This document shows, one piece after another, positions 8,425 to 18,001 of a stretch of 41,729 nt of DNA (positions within the stretch are counted from its first letter, which is position 1; every line of letters begins with the position of its first letter). A model generated the notes under the pieces. It worked only from the letters and a program-made list of their open reading frames with translations. It did not search any database and had not been told where the DNA came from. Location of the stretch: contig JAQBPQ010000071.1 in NCBI GenBank assembly GCA_028287445.1, forward strand, positions 1 to 41,729, given 5' to 3'. This DNA is from Cohnella sp. (GTDB lineage: Bacteria > Bacillota > Bacilli > Paenibacillales > Paenibacillaceae). The position numbers were made by a program, and so were the translations under genes.

Positions 8425-8486
8425 GTGGGTTCCTCCTAATTGTTCTTTGCACCTAGCTTAGCACGTTATGAATTTTTGTTCCATAT

Positions 8487-8515
8487 ATATTATTAAAAAA
8501 GGAGCAATCGTTCAA
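8487..8515 (-). promoter_or_regulatory. sigma-A promoter for the Gfo/Idh/MocA pair
   Basis: Minus strand TTGAAC (8510-8515), 17-bp spacer, TAATAT (8487-8492). It lies in the only sizeable gap (97 bp) of the gene cluster. Confidence 0.6.
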
Positions 8516-8521
8516 TTATAA

Positions 8522-9334
8522 CTAAACGTGCAGCACCATGCCGTCATAAGCGACGATGATCTCTTCCGGATCGAAAATGGCGGTCAAATCCTCATGCTGC
8601 AGCCCGATGTTGTGAGAAAAATGGGTGACCACTGTTCGTGCCCCGTCCCGCAACGTCCCGTCCTCACGCAAACGATTCCGGATTCCAAGAACGGCTTCGA
8701 TATTGAGATGACTTCCGGTAAACGGAAGGTTACCGTTCGTACAATCTAAAATGGCGAGATCGAGCTCGCGGGTAGAGAGCCACGCCCATGTTTCTTCCGG
8801 CAGCAGTCCCGTATCATGACCGTAAAAGACACTTTTGCCCTCTTTTTCAATGTAAAATAACAGGCACGTCTCATCCGGGTCGTGATTAGCAGGCAATGCC
8901 GTGACCAGTGACGTTCCGGTGTTTATGGTTTCGAACGGCACTATGCGCCGCACGATGATATGCTCATCCCCCGGCCGGCCGAAAGCTTCGCGGCACTTTC
9001 GCACAACCCCGTCATGACCGTAAATCGTCAGCGGATGATCGAGTCCGTGCGCATATACGGGGAGCCTCATTTCCAAATCTTCTGCACGCAGATGGTCCGA
9101 GTGTGTATGCGTAACAAACAGATCTTTCACCAACCCCAAATCGATTCGGTCACGCAAGACATGGTGGAGCGTATCCGGCGGGAAATCGATCTTCAGCGTG
9201 TCGTCGATGATGACTGAGCTTCTAGTACGGATATTTTTGCCGCTTAACTCCCGCGCCATTGCACAATGTCGACATCTGCAGAATATAGCGGGAAACCCTT
9301 CCGAGGCAGCCGTACCTAAGAAATGTATTTTCAA
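8522..9334 (-). CDS. PhnP-like metallo-beta-lactamase-fold hydrolase
   Basis: This is a 270-residue protein. FLGTAASEGFP is followed by CRCRHC (19-24), the structural zinc motif seen in PhnP, and then by the metal site THTHSDHLRAED (HxHxDH), with YGHDTG and THFSHN further on. PhnP is a phosphodiesterase that opens ribose 1,2-cyclic phosphate in the C-P lyase pathway. No other phn genes are here, so a different cyclic or linear phosphodiester is likely (inference). The start is a TTG with AGGGGGG 8 nt upstream. It lies 14 bp after the isomerase gene and is the last gene of the RpiR-led operon. Confidence 0.85.
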   Translation of the reverse strand: MKIHFLGTAASEGFPAIFCRCRHCAMARELSGKNIRTRSSVIIDDTLKIDFPPDTLHHVLRDRIDLGLVKDLFVTHTHSDHLRAEDLEMRLPVYAHGLDHPLTIYGHDGVVRKCREAFGRPGDEHIIVRRIVPFETINTGTSLVTALPANHDPDETCLLFYIEKEGKSVFYGHDTGLLPEETWAWLSTRELDLAILDCTNGNLPFTGSHLNIEAVLGIRNRLREDGTLRDGARTVVTHFSHNIGLQHEDLTAIFDPEEIIVAYDGMVLHV

Positions 9335-9348
9335 TGCAGCAGCCCCCC

Positions 9349-10221
9349 CTAACGATAGCGTTGAATAAACTGCACGGCTTGCCGGATGTCTGCTTCCGGA
9401 TTGGTTCCTACCTCTCGCTCGATCGTCAGATAACCTGTGTACCCGATATCCTGTAGCGCCTGGAAATAATCGTCGAACTTCACGCCGCCTTCTCCGAGCG
9501 GTACTTCCTTGAACACTTCGCCGGAGGAGACCATCTCCGCGATTTTGCCGTGATCCATCGGCTCGAAGCCGAGAGCGCCATATACTTCCCGCGGATCGAC
9601 TTCCTTAAAGCGGAGTCCGTCTTTTACATGCGTATGCACGATATAGTCCTTTAACAAACGAACACCTTGCACAGGGTCGTCTCCGGTCACCATCACCATA
9701 TTGGCGGGATCGAAGTTGACCGACAAACCGTTGGTGCTGAGCGTATCCAGGAACGATTTGAGGTGCGCCGCACGTTCCGGCCCGGTTTCGATCGCGAAAT
9801 AAGCGCCCATCTTGCTGGCATACTGGCTCAAGTCTTCGCAAGCCTTCTGCATCGCCTCATAAACGGTGTTCTGTTCGTTCGGCACAATGCCGATATGGGT
9901 CGTCACGACATTCGTTCCAAGCTCAACCGCCAAATCAAGGATCCGTTTCGATTTCTCGACTTTCTCCGCGTTGACCGTCCGGTCTTGGAAGCCATGTCCG
10001 CCGAGATCTCCGCACAGCGCGGATATTTCCAAACCAAGCGAAGCGATATAAGCCTTCAGTTCCTTACGAGCGGTTCCCGTTAACTGTGCGGGATCCATCT
10101 CGCCGCTGACGGCATAGATTTGGACGCCTTCCGCTCCGACTTCCTTCGCCTTCCGCAATCCTTCCCGAACGGGCAGCCGGAAGCTATCTACAATCACACC
10201 GATTTTGTTGGTTAGTTTCAA
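9349..10221 (-). CDS. sugar phosphate isomerase/epimerase family protein (TIM barrel)
   Basis: The protein has 290 residues. I chose the TTG at 10221 because GAGGAGAG precedes it at 8 nt and an upstream extension would run into the preceding gene. The xylose-isomerase-like TIM barrel shows the metal ligands in order: AIETGPE (Glu), NFDPANM (Asp), HTHVKDG (His) and TIEREVG (Glu). Such enzymes isomerise, epimerise or dehydrate keto sugars and inosose. It is next to a Gfo/Idh/MocA dehydrogenase, a pairing common in keto-sugar pathways. Exact reaction unknown. Confidence 0.88.
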   Translation of the reverse strand: MKLTNKIGVIVDSFRLPVREGLRKAKEVGAEGVQIYAVSGEMDPAQLTGTARKELKAYIASLGLEISALCGDLGGHGFQDRTVNAEKVEKSKRILDLAVELGTNVVTTHIGIVPNEQNTVYEAMQKACEDLSQYASKMGAYFAIETGPERAAHLKSFLDTLSTNGLSVNFDPANMVMVTGDDPVQGVRLLKDYIVHTHVKDGLRFKEVDPREVYGALGFEPMDHGKIAEMVSSGEVFKEVPLGEGGVKFDDYFQALQDIGYTGYLTIEREVGTNPEADIRQAVQFIQRYR

Positions 10222-10247
10222 GGCACTCTCTCCTCTTTTATTCACGT

Positions 10248-11309
10248 TTAACGGAACTGGATTTCGATCCCTTTCTCTGCCGACTCGTAAATGCCGCACA
10301 AAATCTTCATCATTTCGAGACCGTCTTCCACCGGACTGAGCGTTTCTTTACGGCCGAAGCAGGCATCGACAAAATGGTTGATTTCGCTTTGGAACCCTTC
10401 GTTAAAGTCAAACGAGGCATGATCGACTTGCGGCGCCATGTTCAAAATCGTATCGTGCTTCTCGGTTACAAGGAACAGTTCCGGTTCGATTTCGGCTCCG
10501 CCTTTGTCGCCATAGATCTTCACGGTGATTTCGTCTTTTTTGGCATGCAGTGTGAAGCTGACGTCCACCAGCAGCGAAGCTCCGTTCTCGAAACGGATCA
10601 TCGCGTTGGCCAAATCTTCCACCGTGTTTTTGCTGGCATCATAATCGGAAGCTTTATAGAAAGAGAGATTTTTCACATTATCGCGATTGCCCAGCCGGTT
10701 GTATACGTTCCCGCTGACCGATTTCACCTTCGGTTTGCCCATCAAATACCAGCTCAGGTCGATGATATGAACGCCAAGATCGATCAGAGGACCGCCGCCG
10801 GAACGCTCCTTATCGGAGAACCAGCCACCCGGATTGCCCAGTCTGCGCAGACAGGTCGCTTTCGCGAAATAGATTTCACCTAAATCACCCGATTCAAGAA
10901 AATCTTTCACGATTTTCGTATTCGAGCTGTAGCGGCGTACGAATCCGACCTGAAGCACCTTGTTACTTTTGCGGACGGCAGCCTCTACGCGCTCTGCTTC
11001 CTCCACCGTTTTGCAAAGCGGCTTCTCGACCAGCACGCTTTTGCCCGCTTCTACGGCAGCAATGCTGATTTCCGCGTGGGAATTGTTCCAGGTGCAGATG
11101 CTTACTGCGTCAACGGCAGCATCAGCAAGCAGTTGACGGTAATCGGTGAATACTTTTTGTGCGCCGTATTTTGCCGCTTTCGCTTTGGCGCGTTCCTCGT
11201 TTAAGTCGCATACTGCATACAAGTTCACTTCCGGATTGTTGGTATAGGCGTTAAAATGCACCTCGGATATAGAGCCTGCACCAATGACTGCCACATTCAA
11301 TTTTTTCAT
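10248..11309 (-). CDS. Gfo/Idh/MocA family oxidoreductase
   Basis: The protein has about 353 residues. VAVIGAGSISEVHF is the dinucleotide loop, VEKPLCKT holds the lysine, and SGGGPLIDLGVHIIDLSWYLMG holds the DxxxH segment. It is a paralogue of the gene at 7366-8424, with the same motif order but clearly divergent sequence. I chose the second ATG (11309) because GGGAG lies 8 nt before it and only 2 nt before the ATG at 11315. It lies between the ROK kinase gene (25 bp) and the isomerase gene (26 bp), in one operon. Probably oxidises or reduces a hydroxyl of the same sugar-like substrate. Confidence 0.93.
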   Translation of the reverse strand: MKKLNVAVIGAGSISEVHFNAYTNNPEVNLYAVCDLNEERAKAKAAKYGAQKVFTDYRQLLADAAVDAVSICTWNNSHAEISIAAVEAGKSVLVEKPLCKTVEEAERVEAAVRKSNKVLQVGFVRRYSSNTKIVKDFLESGDLGEIYFAKATCLRRLGNPGGWFSDKERSGGGPLIDLGVHIIDLSWYLMGKPKVKSVSGNVYNRLGNRDNVKNLSFYKASDYDASKNTVEDLANAMIRFENGASLLVDVSFTLHAKKDEITVKIYGDKGGAEIEPELFLVTEKHDTILNMAPQVDHASFDFNEGFQSEINHFVDACFGRKETLSPVEDGLEMMKILCGIYESAEKGIEIQFR

Positions 11310-11334
11310 GCCCATGTCTCCCTTTTATATGATT

Positions 11335-12279
11335 TTATTTGTTATTGCCGTAATACCACACTTGAGCGGCCGCGCCAATGACGCCTGCATCAGCCCCGAC
11401 ATATGCCGGCAGAATCCTGCAAGCTTGCCGCATCGCATCGGAAGTCCGGGCTTGCACAGCCTCATCCAGCGATTCAAAAAAAACGGAACCCGTCTCGGAA
11501 ACGCCGCCCCCGATGATCACCGCTTCCGGGTTAAAAGTATGGATGAATCCGGCGATCGCAGAGCCCAATGCGCGGATGACCCGGTCCATGACTTGAACGG
11601 CCAAGGGATTACCCTGCAGCCAAGCTTGAATGATCTCCCGCGAATTCGCCTGCCAATCGGCTGACTCGCCGCTTTCCTCCAAAGCTTCCTTGCCCAATCG
11701 TGCGATGCCGGTTCCGGAAGCATATAGTTCGATACACCCGTAATTGCCGCACCCGCAGCGGGGACCATTGAAATCCACCGACACATGTCCCAGTTCGCCA
11801 GCCCCGCCGAATGCCCCGCGAACGAGTTGTCCGGATTCTACGATGGCTCCGCCCACTCCTGTACCTAATGCAAGACATACGAAACTGGCGTAATCACGGC
11901 CGGCCCCGTATACTTTCTCAGCCACCGCGATGACATTCACATCGTTGTCCACATAAACCGGTTTGCGAAATCGCTCTTCCACATACCGTTTGATCGGCAC
12001 TCCGGTCCAGCCCGGAAGCGTGTCTCCCGCAAAGGCCACTTTGCCTGTCCGAAAATCGATCTGCCCCGCGCTGCCGATCCCGATTCCGGCAATTCCTTCA
12101 TCAGGCTGCAGGTCAGAAGCGATCCTTTCTATTCCGGCAATCACTTTCTCCATCAACTGTTGCGGGCCTAGGTGCGCTTCGGTAGGGACCAGGTGCCGGT
12201 TAATCATGCGTCCTTCCGGATCGACCGCGGCAAACTGGACTTTCGTTCCTCCAATGTCGACTCCGATTGCATATTCCAT
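11335..12279 (-). CDS. ROK family sugar kinase
   Basis: This is a 314-residue protein. VDIGGTKVQFAAVD (phosphate-1 ATP motif) opens it, VYVDNDVNV holds the catalytic Asp region, LALGTGVGGAIV is the phosphate-2 motif, and GHVSVDFNGPRCGCGNYGCIE is the ROK zinc-binding CxCGxxGCxE signature. There is no N-terminal helix-turn-helix, so it is a kinase and not a ROK repressor. Glucose, ManNAc, GlcNAc and related kinases share this form. With a probable nanE at the window edge, a ManNAc/GlcNAc kinase role is attractive but unproven. ATG 12279 follows AGG at 8 nt and lies 20 bp after the FAD enzyme gene. Confidence 0.9.
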   Translation of the reverse strand: MEYAIGVDIGGTKVQFAAVDPEGRMINRHLVPTEAHLGPQQLMEKVIAGIERIASDLQPDEGIAGIGIGSAGQIDFRTGKVAFAGDTLPGWTGVPIKRYVEERFRKPVYVDNDVNVIAVAEKVYGAGRDYASFVCLALGTGVGGAIVESGQLVRGAFGGAGELGHVSVDFNGPRCGCGNYGCIELYASGTGIARLGKEALEESGESADWQANSREIIQAWLQGNPLAVQVMDRVIRALGSAIAGFIHTFNPEAVIIGGGVSETGSVFFESLDEAVQARTSDAMRQACRILPAYVGADAGVIGAAAQVWYYGNNK

Positions 12280-12299
12280 TTTGTTGACCTGTGCCCCCC

Positions 12300-13871
12300 T
12301 TACAACTCTATGTCATCCGGCCAATGCGTCTGAACCCCTTGCTGCTCCAACAAATCAAGAAATGCCCGCAAGTGCTGCGGATTGTTGCGCACTTCATGCG
12401 GCGTGATCCCTTGCTTCAGCGCATACGCGCCCAAATATCCGGCTGATTCGCCGATATTCCACTCCGTCGGATGCAAGCGGTAACAACCGTTGGTGATTTG
12501 AGTCGTTCCGATGTTTTTGCAGGCCGGCAGAACGTTTTTCACGCGGATCGGAATCAGAGCCCCGAGTGGAATTTCGTACGGCAAGCTTGGAATATAAAAC
12601 ATCCGGTTTGTCCGTGTCGTAGGATGAAGGTCAAGATGATAACTGCCTACGCCTACGCTGTCCTCGTATCGGCGGATGCCCTGCTGCGCCCTCACGTCGC
12701 GGCTGACGTCGTTTTCCGTAATCGTCTGAACCGCCTTGATCCGCCTGGACTCACGAATATATGGAGCTTTGGCCAGGCCGTCCTCCGTTCCGAGTACATC
12801 CTTGCGGAGCCGGATGCCGGGGTAACCCTTGCCCCCGTCCGGCCGCGGTGATTCGGTCTGCAGCCAATACACGAGCGAAAGGCTCAGCTGTCTCGCGCCT
12901 TCCAGATGTTTGTGTCTTTCTTCCTCCGGCACGTCGTAAATCGGTCCCCTAAAGTAGTCGTTCTGGCTCCAATTGACGAGTGTGATGTCACTTTCATATA
13001 AACCACCCGTAAAGTGCGATGGATCGATGATTCTCCGATAGGTCCATAGAGGCATAGGTTCTACCCCGTCCGGCATGAAAACAATTTCTCTCATTTTATC
13101 TTCCGTGTTCACGTCCGGAATGAACCAACTGAGCAGCGGACTTCGGGAAAAACCGGGGACGAATGTCCTCCAGAACTCGTATTGCCCGGGCTTATCAATC
13201 GTAAAGTCTCCGCCTTCTATGTAATCCAGCGCGAAAACGTGCGTGATCGACTGCATATCGAGCGGATCCGCCGTCTCCGCAGCGTGCGGTTCGCCTGTTT
13301 CACTCCGCGCTTCGGCGCCTGTTACATACTCCACGCCGGCGAGCGGCAACAGATCGCCGCATTCCGTCGCATCCAAATAAAAGCCGCCTTGCAGCATCCG
13401 TCGCTCACCGGTCGTGAAATGCCGCACCGTCACCGATTTCACGACATCTCCGTCCACTTCCGCATCAACAGGCACATATCCGTAGTGTACGTCGATTCGT
13501 CCGCTGTTCAGGTACGGCGCGAGCATGTCTTCCATGACGCGAAGCGCAACTTTCGGCTCATGACAAAGACGGCTGACCCACCCGTTGCCGGGATTCAGCA
13601 CTTTATTCTCACGCGCATTCGTCGTCATCGGATAGTTATCCTTATAATAACGCCGCACCCGGTTGCGGAAATCTCTGTACGTAGCCGTGCATCCGAAACT
13701 CTCGATCCACTTATGCTCGTCCGGGGGAACCGCTTGACTCGTCAACTGCCCTCCAAGCCAATCCGTTTCCTCCGTAAGGATCACACGAAGCCCGCTTTTG
13801 GCCGCTGCCAGAGCGGCCATACAGCCCCCGAGCCCTCCGCCCAAAACGATGATATCCGCCGATTCTCTCAT
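12300..13871 (-). CDS. FAD-dependent oxidoreductase (FAD_oxidored family)
   Basis: The protein has about 523 residues. IIVLGGGLGGCMAALAAA (about 7-24) is the FAD-binding GxGxxG loop, followed by TEETDWLGGQLTSQAVPPDEH, typical of the PF12831-type family found in carbohydrate clusters. GCTATYRDFR and DATECGDLLPLAGV are further family-like segments, and the C-terminus holds PLGALIPIRVKNVLPACKNIG and NGCYRLHPTEWNIGESAG. There is no signal peptide. The frame also allows a TTG at 13907 overlapping the regulator stop, but GGAAAGG lies 8 nt before the ATG at 13871. It probably oxidises a sugar-derived hydroxyl or amine. Confidence 0.88.
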   Translation of the reverse strand: MRESADIIVLGGGLGGCMAALAAAKSGLRVILTEETDWLGGQLTSQAVPPDEHKWIESFGCTATYRDFRNRVRRYYKDNYPMTTNARENKVLNPGNGWVSRLCHEPKVALRVMEDMLAPYLNSGRIDVHYGYVPVDAEVDGDVVKSVTVRHFTTGERRMLQGGFYLDATECGDLLPLAGVEYVTGAEARSETGEPHAAETADPLDMQSITHVFALDYIEGGDFTIDKPGQYEFWRTFVPGFSRSPLLSWFIPDVNTEDKMREIVFMPDGVEPMPLWTYRRIIDPSHFTGGLYESDITLVNWSQNDYFRGPIYDVPEEERHKHLEGARQLSLSLVYWLQTESPRPDGGKGYPGIRLRKDVLGTEDGLAKAPYIRESRRIKAVQTITENDVSRDVRAQQGIRRYEDSVGVGSYHLDLHPTTRTNRMFYIPSLPYEIPLGALIPIRVKNVLPACKNIGTTQITNGCYRLHPTEWNIGESAGYLGAYALKQGITPHEVRNNPQHLRAFLDLLEQQGVQTHWPDDIEL

Positions 13872-13903
13872 CCCCATCGCCTTTCCGTTATCGCATCCAA
13901 TCG

Positions 13904-14773
13904 TCAATAAAGCTTGTCCGCCACGGAAAGCGCCGTTTGTTCCAGCGATTCGCCTGACGTCTCCTTCTTCATCGACAACAGCGTGGTCAAAATGTTCAGC
14001 AAGTGGATTTGCGTGAATTTCGTCGACAAAGCCCCGCCCTCCGTCGGCATCTCTCGGGACGGAACCAGCAACACGGTATCCGCATGTGCGGCGATCGGCG
14101 AACGCAGATGGCTGGTCAGACAGATGACGTCCGCGCCGTTCTTCTTGGCTTGGCGCACCGGATCAACCAGATCGCGCGTGCTGCCTGAGGTAGAGATGCC
14201 GAACACCAAGTCCCCTTGCTTTACCAGCGCGGCGGACATGGCAATGATATGCGAATCCCGATGCGCTTCGACATTCATGCCGATCCGCATGAGCCGATAG
14301 TGCAGGTCCAGCGCTGTAATACCGGAAGAACCAACGCCGTAAATGAATATTTTATGGGCGTCGAGCATTTTGCTCACCGCTTGTTTGAGATTGTCCACAT
14401 TCACGAGATCAAGCGTGTTCTTCAGCAGTATCTCATGCTTCATCGTCACTTTACGGGCTACGGTCAGCACATCGTCTTCGTCTTCGATTTCCATGTTCGA
14501 AAGAGAAGGCGGCCGATCGACCAAGTCCTGCGCAACCGAAAGTTTAAATTCATGAAATCCTCGAAAACCAAGTTTACGGCAAAACCGGATCACGGAGGTT
14601 TCCCCGACACCCGCTTGTTCGGAAAGATCCGTGACGGTGGCCAGCACCGCTTCCTCCGGATTGCTACGGACGAAATCCGCCACTTTCTTCTCGGCCTTCG
14701 TCAAGGAAGAGTAAATGCTCGATATCATAAGCAGCGTGTTCGACTGGTTCAGTTTCGGACCGACTCTTGCCAT
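13904..14773 (-). CDS. MurR/RpiR family transcriptional regulator
   Basis: This is a 289-residue protein. Residues about 10-85 form the HTH_6 DNA-binding domain (SLTKAEKKVADFV, then GVGETSVIRFCRKLGFRGFHEFK). A C-terminal SIS sugar-phosphate-binding domain shows IYGVGSSGITALDL and GISTSGSTRDLVD. The family senses phosphorylated sugars such as MurNAc-6-P and amino-sugar phosphates. As first gene of the catabolic operon and directly downstream of the importer, it is the probable pathway regulator, perhaps acting on the operons nearby (inference). Promoter at 14808-14836. Confidence 0.92.
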   Translation of the reverse strand: MARVGPKLNQSNTLLMISSIYSSLTKAEKKVADFVRSNPEEAVLATVTDLSEQAGVGETSVIRFCRKLGFRGFHEFKLSVAQDLVDRPPSLSNMEIEDEDDVLTVARKVTMKHEILLKNTLDLVNVDNLKQAVSKMLDAHKIFIYGVGSSGITALDLHYRLMRIGMNVEAHRDSHIIAMSAALVKQGDLVFGISTSGSTRDLVDPVRQAKKNGADVICLTSHLRSPIAAHADTVLLVPSREMPTEGGALSTKFTQIHLLNILTTLLSMKKETSGESLEQTALSVADKLY

Positions 14774-14807
14774 ATCCCATCACCGCTTTTCTCTTTATCT
14801 TACATAC

Positions 14808-14836
14808 AGAATAGATGATTACATGGGCAATGACAA
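14808..14836 (-). promoter_or_regulatory. sigma-A promoter for the RpiR-led operon
   Basis: Minus strand TTGTCA (14831-14836), 17-bp spacer, TATTCT (14808-14813), located 35 bp before the regulator start. Confidence 0.55.
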
Positions 14837-14959
14837 GCAAATCCAGGCAAGACGTTTCTTCTTTCTCAGCCAAAAAAGAGGATTTCTCCACCCATTTGTG
14901 GCAGCTTTCTGCCAGTCAATTCATGATCATTTCCTATTTTCTGCCTGCAAACAAAGCTT

Positions 14960-15000
14960 AAAAAAAACCTTGGTTCGGACAACCGTCCGACCAAGGTTTT
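14960..15000 (-). terminator. Rho-independent terminator of the peptide-type ABC operon
   Basis: AAAACCTTGG-T-TCGGAC pairs with GTCCGACCAAGGTTTT across an AACC loop with a single bulged base. On the minus strand a run of seven T follows. It lies 7 bp after the last transporter gene. Confidence 0.9.
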
Positions 15001-15006
15001 GGGATT

Positions 15007-15981
15007 TCAGAGCGGAAAATGGCAAGCGACTTGCCGATCCGGTCCCAGCGTCTCCAGCTTAGGCTCCTCCACCCGGCAGCGCTCCTGTGCGAACGGGCAC
15101 CGTGTATGAAAACGGCAGCCGGACGGCGGGTTAGCGGGAGAAGGAACATCCCCTTGCAGGATGATCCTCTCCTTCGTGCGATTCGGGGAAGCTTGCGGAA
15201 TGGCGGACAAAAGTACTTTGGTGTAAGGGTGCATCGGACTGGCGAACAAATCGTCGGTCCTCGCCACCTCGACCATTTTGCCCAAATACATGACGCCGAT
15301 CCGATCCGAAATATGCCGCACCACATTGAGTCCGTGTGCGATAAACAAATAAGTTAGACCCAAATCCTTCTGAAGTTTCATCATCAGGTTCAGCACCTGC
15401 GACTGCACGGAGACGTCCAACGCCGACACGGCCTCATCCGCGACGATGAATTTAGGATTCAGCGCAATGGCCCGAGCGATGCCGATCCTTTGCCGCTGGC
15501 CGCCGGAAAACTCATGCGGGTAGCGATTCCGGCGGGTAATGTCCAAGCCCACCAGCTCCATCAACTCGACCACCCGATCTTCGACCTCTTTGGCCGACAT
15601 CCGGCGATGCACGCGCAGAGGTTCTCCGATGATGTCTTTCACGAGAAAACGGGGGTTCAAGGAGCCATATGGATCCTGAAATATAATTTGCATTTCTTGG
15701 CGAAGCCGTCGCAACTCGCCTGTTCCGACTCGCGCGATATCTTGTCCGCCGAACTTTATCTCGCCGCCGGTAGCACTCTTGAGCTTCAGCAAAACGCGAG
15801 CTAATGTGGACTTTCCGCAGCCGGATTCTCCTACCAAACCGAAGGTCTCCCCGGCCCGGATCCCGAACGAAACATCGTCAACCGCCTTTACTTGACCGAC
15901 GACACGATTGAACAGCCCGGTTTTGATCGGAAAATACTTCTTCACATGATTTACTTCCAACAAATATGGCTGCTGGCTCAC
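15007..15981 (-). CDS. oligopeptide-type ABC transporter ATP-binding protein (OppF-like)
   Basis: This is a 324-residue protein. Walker A is GESGCGKS, the signature is [16 protein letters not shown], Walker B is [12 protein letters not shown], and the H-loop is IAHGLNVV. The C-terminal oligopeptide extension has [17 protein letters not shown], a cysteine pattern often linked to an iron-sulfur or structural site. The start is GTG, overlapping the stop of the preceding gene (GTGA), with GGAGGTG 8 nt upstream. It is last in the importer operon and forms the ATPase heterodimer with the preceding gene product. In the walker region GHGLN replaces the more common SHDL. Confidence 0.93.
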   Translation of the reverse strand: MSQQPYLLEVNHVKKYFPIKTGLFNRVVGQVKAVDDVSFGIRAGETFGLVGESGCGKSTLARVLLKLKSATGGEIKFGGQDIARVGTGELRRLRQEMQIIFQDPYGSLNPRFLVKDIIGEPLRVHRRMSAKEVEDRVVELMELVGLDITRRNRYPHEFSGGQRQRIGIARAIALNPKFIVADEAVSALDVSVQSQVLNLMMKLQKDLGLTYLFIAHGLNVVRHISDRIGVMYLGKMVEVARTDDLFASPMHPYTKVLLSAIPQASPNRTKERIILQGDVPSPANPPSGCRFHTRCPFAQERCRVEEPKLETLGPDRQVACHFPL

Positions 15982-17036
15982 GAATGAGTCACCTCCGGTC
16001 GGCTTCCGATCGTCACCTTGGTTTCCACCCTGTTCGGCTTGCCGGGTCTTGGATCGTCTTCCCCGGTATCATCCAGCCAGCAGGCCGCCTTATGCCCGCT
16101 CACGGACTCCCTGAGCGGCGGTTCATTGGTGCGGCACACATCCATCGCATACGGGCAGCGAGGGTGAAACCGGCACCCGGAAGGCACCTTGCTGAGTGGG
16201 GGAATGGATCCTTTGATCGTATACAACTCTCCGCCCCGTTCGCCTTCCAGGCCGGGGATCGACCGTAAAAGCCCGATTGTGTAAGGATGACGGGGTCGAT
16301 TGAATATTTCCGAGACAGTCCCTTCTTCGACAACCGCTCCGGCGTACATAACCGCGATGCGGTCGGCGACTTCCGCCGCAACGCCCATGTCGTGCGTAAT
16401 GAGCAGCATAGACATCCGAAACTCGGTTTTCAACTGCGAGAGCAGCTCCAAAATTTGGGCTTGGACGGTTACGTCCAGCGCTGTCGTCGGTTCGTCCGCG
16501 ATAAGCAGCTCCGGATTGCAGGCCAGCGCCATCGCGATGACGACCCGCTGGCACATGCCCCCGGACATTTCGAACGGATATTGTTTGGCTCGTATTTCCG
16601 GGCTGGGAATGCCTACTTTCCGGAGCATATCCACCGATTGCCGCCAAGCTTCTTTTTCCGGCAATTTCTTGTGGGTCCGCAATGTCTCGGCAATTTGTTC
16701 CCCGACCGTGAATACCGGATTCAACGCGGACATCGGATCCTGAAAAATCATAGTGATCCGGTTGCCCCGGATTTTGAGCATTTCATTCTGCCTTTTGGTC
16801 ACCAGATCTTGACCGTTAAAAAGGACCTGGCCGTCCTCGATAATGCCGCCGGCATAATCGATCAGCCGCATCACCGAGAGGGCGGTGACACTCTTGCCGC
16901 TTCCCGATTCTCCGACCACACAGAGGGTCTGACCTTTTTCCAGATTCAAAGTAACGCGGTCCGTCGCTTTTACCAAACCATTGTCCGTCAGAAAGCCGGT
17001 TGTCAAATTCCGGATTTCGAGTATTTTCTCCGCCAT
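15978..17036 (-). CDS. oligopeptide-type ABC transporter ATP-binding protein (OppD-like)
   Basis: This is a 352-residue protein. Walker A is GESGSGKS, the signature is [16 protein letters not shown], Walker B is [12 protein letters not shown], and the H-loop is ITHDMGV. The C-terminal motif is [25 protein letters not shown] lies 8 nt before the ATG, and the first 34 bp overlap the end of the permease gene, so both reading frames are used there. It pairs with the OppF-like subunit at the cytosolic face of the importer. Confidence 0.94.
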   Translation of the reverse strand: MAEKILEIRNLTTGFLTDNGLVKATDRVTLNLEKGQTLCVVGESGSGKSVTALSVMRLIDYAGGIIEDGQVLFNGQDLVTKRQNEMLKIRGNRITMIFQDPMSALNPVFTVGEQIAETLRTHKKLPEKEAWRQSVDMLRKVGIPSPEIRAKQYPFEMSGGMCQRVVIAMALACNPELLIADEPTTALDVTVQAQILELLSQLKTEFRMSMLLITHDMGVAAEVADRIAVMYAGAVVEEGTVSEIFNRPRHPYTIGLLRSIPGLEGERGGELYTIKGSIPPLSKVPSGCRFHPRCPYAMDVCRTNEPPLRESVSGHKAACWLDDTGEDDPRPGKPNRVETKVTIGSRPEVTHS

Positions 17037-18001
17037 TTGGCCAGCCTCCTTTGGGGAATCGTCGTCTTTTTGGGGTCTAATCCGTCCCGTATGCCATCAC
17101 CGATGAAGTTGACGGCCAGCACGACGATCAAGATGCACAAGCCGGGATATAGCGCCAGCAGCGGATTCGTCAGCATAAACTCCTGCGCATTGCTCAGCAT
17201 AAGCCCCCAGCTGGTTGCCGGCGTTTGTACGCCCAAGCCAAGATACGAAAGAGCCGATTCGCTCAGAATCGCCCCCCCTACCATCAAAGTCGCGTTGACG
17301 ATGATGGGGGCAGACGCGTTACGCAGAAGATGGCCGAAAATGATTCCCCAGCTGGATACCCCGATCGCTTTGGCCGCCTCTACGTACTGCATCTCCCGCA
17401 ACTGAAGGTAAGTTCCGCGAACGAGACGCGCCACTCCCATCCAACTGGTAAACGCAAGGATCATGATCATATAAGACACTTTGGAGCCGAAAATGGCTAA
17501 TATCAAAATATTAAAAAACAGCAAGGGAATGGAATTCATGACGTCTACCAGACGCATGAAAATCGTGTCCACCCACCCGCCGAAATATCCGGAGATCGCG
17601 CCGATCAGGGTACCGACTACCACGGATACGAGAGCAACGAGGAAGCCGACCGTGAGGGAAATGCGGGTGCTATAGAGCAGCCGGGCAAAGATATCCCGTC
17701 CAAGTTCATCTGTCCCGAGCAAGTGTCCGCCGGTTCCGGCGGGAAGATTCGGGAACATCATATCGATCCGCGTAGGATCATAGGGAGTAAGCCATTTGGC
17801 CAATAGGGCGGCGAACACGAAAATCAGTAAAATAATAAGCCCGGTAACCGCCAAAGGATTGTGCATGAATTTCTTCCAAGCCGTCTTCCAAGGTCCAGGA
17901 GGACGTTTCTCGACAACCGTAATTTGGGGTCCCGTCGGTGTGCCTTGCGCCGTGTTCCAGGTTTGCTCGGAAACGGGCTTCTCAAGTTTCGCATCTGTCA
18001 T
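17003..18001 (-). CDS. oligopeptide-type ABC transporter permease (OppC-like)
   Basis: This is a 332-residue integral membrane protein. The N-terminal region of about 40 residues is cytosolic, then a first helix (AVTGLIILLIFVFAALLAKW), then LLGTDELGRDIFARLLYSTRISL, characteristic of OppC/DppC, and five further helices. The EAA loop reads VEAAKAIGVSSWGIIFGHLLRN, the coupling helix to the ATPases. GGAGG lies 9 nt before the ATG, which overlaps the preceding stop (ATGA). Confidence 0.94.
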   Translation of the reverse strand: MTDAKLEKPVSEQTWNTAQGTPTGPQITVVEKRPPGPWKTAWKKFMHNPLAVTGLIILLIFVFAALLAKWLTPYDPTRIDMMFPNLPAGTGGHLLGTDELGRDIFARLLYSTRISLTVGFLVALVSVVVGTLIGAISGYFGGWVDTIFMRLVDVMNSIPLLFFNILILAIFGSKVSYMIMILAFTSWMGVARLVRGTYLQLREMQYVEAAKAIGVSSWGIIFGHLLRNASAPIIVNATLMVGGAILSESALSYLGLGVQTPATSWGLMLSNAQEFMLTNPLLALYPGLCILIVVLAVNFIGDGIRDGLDPKKTTIPQRRLAKWRRKYSKSGI

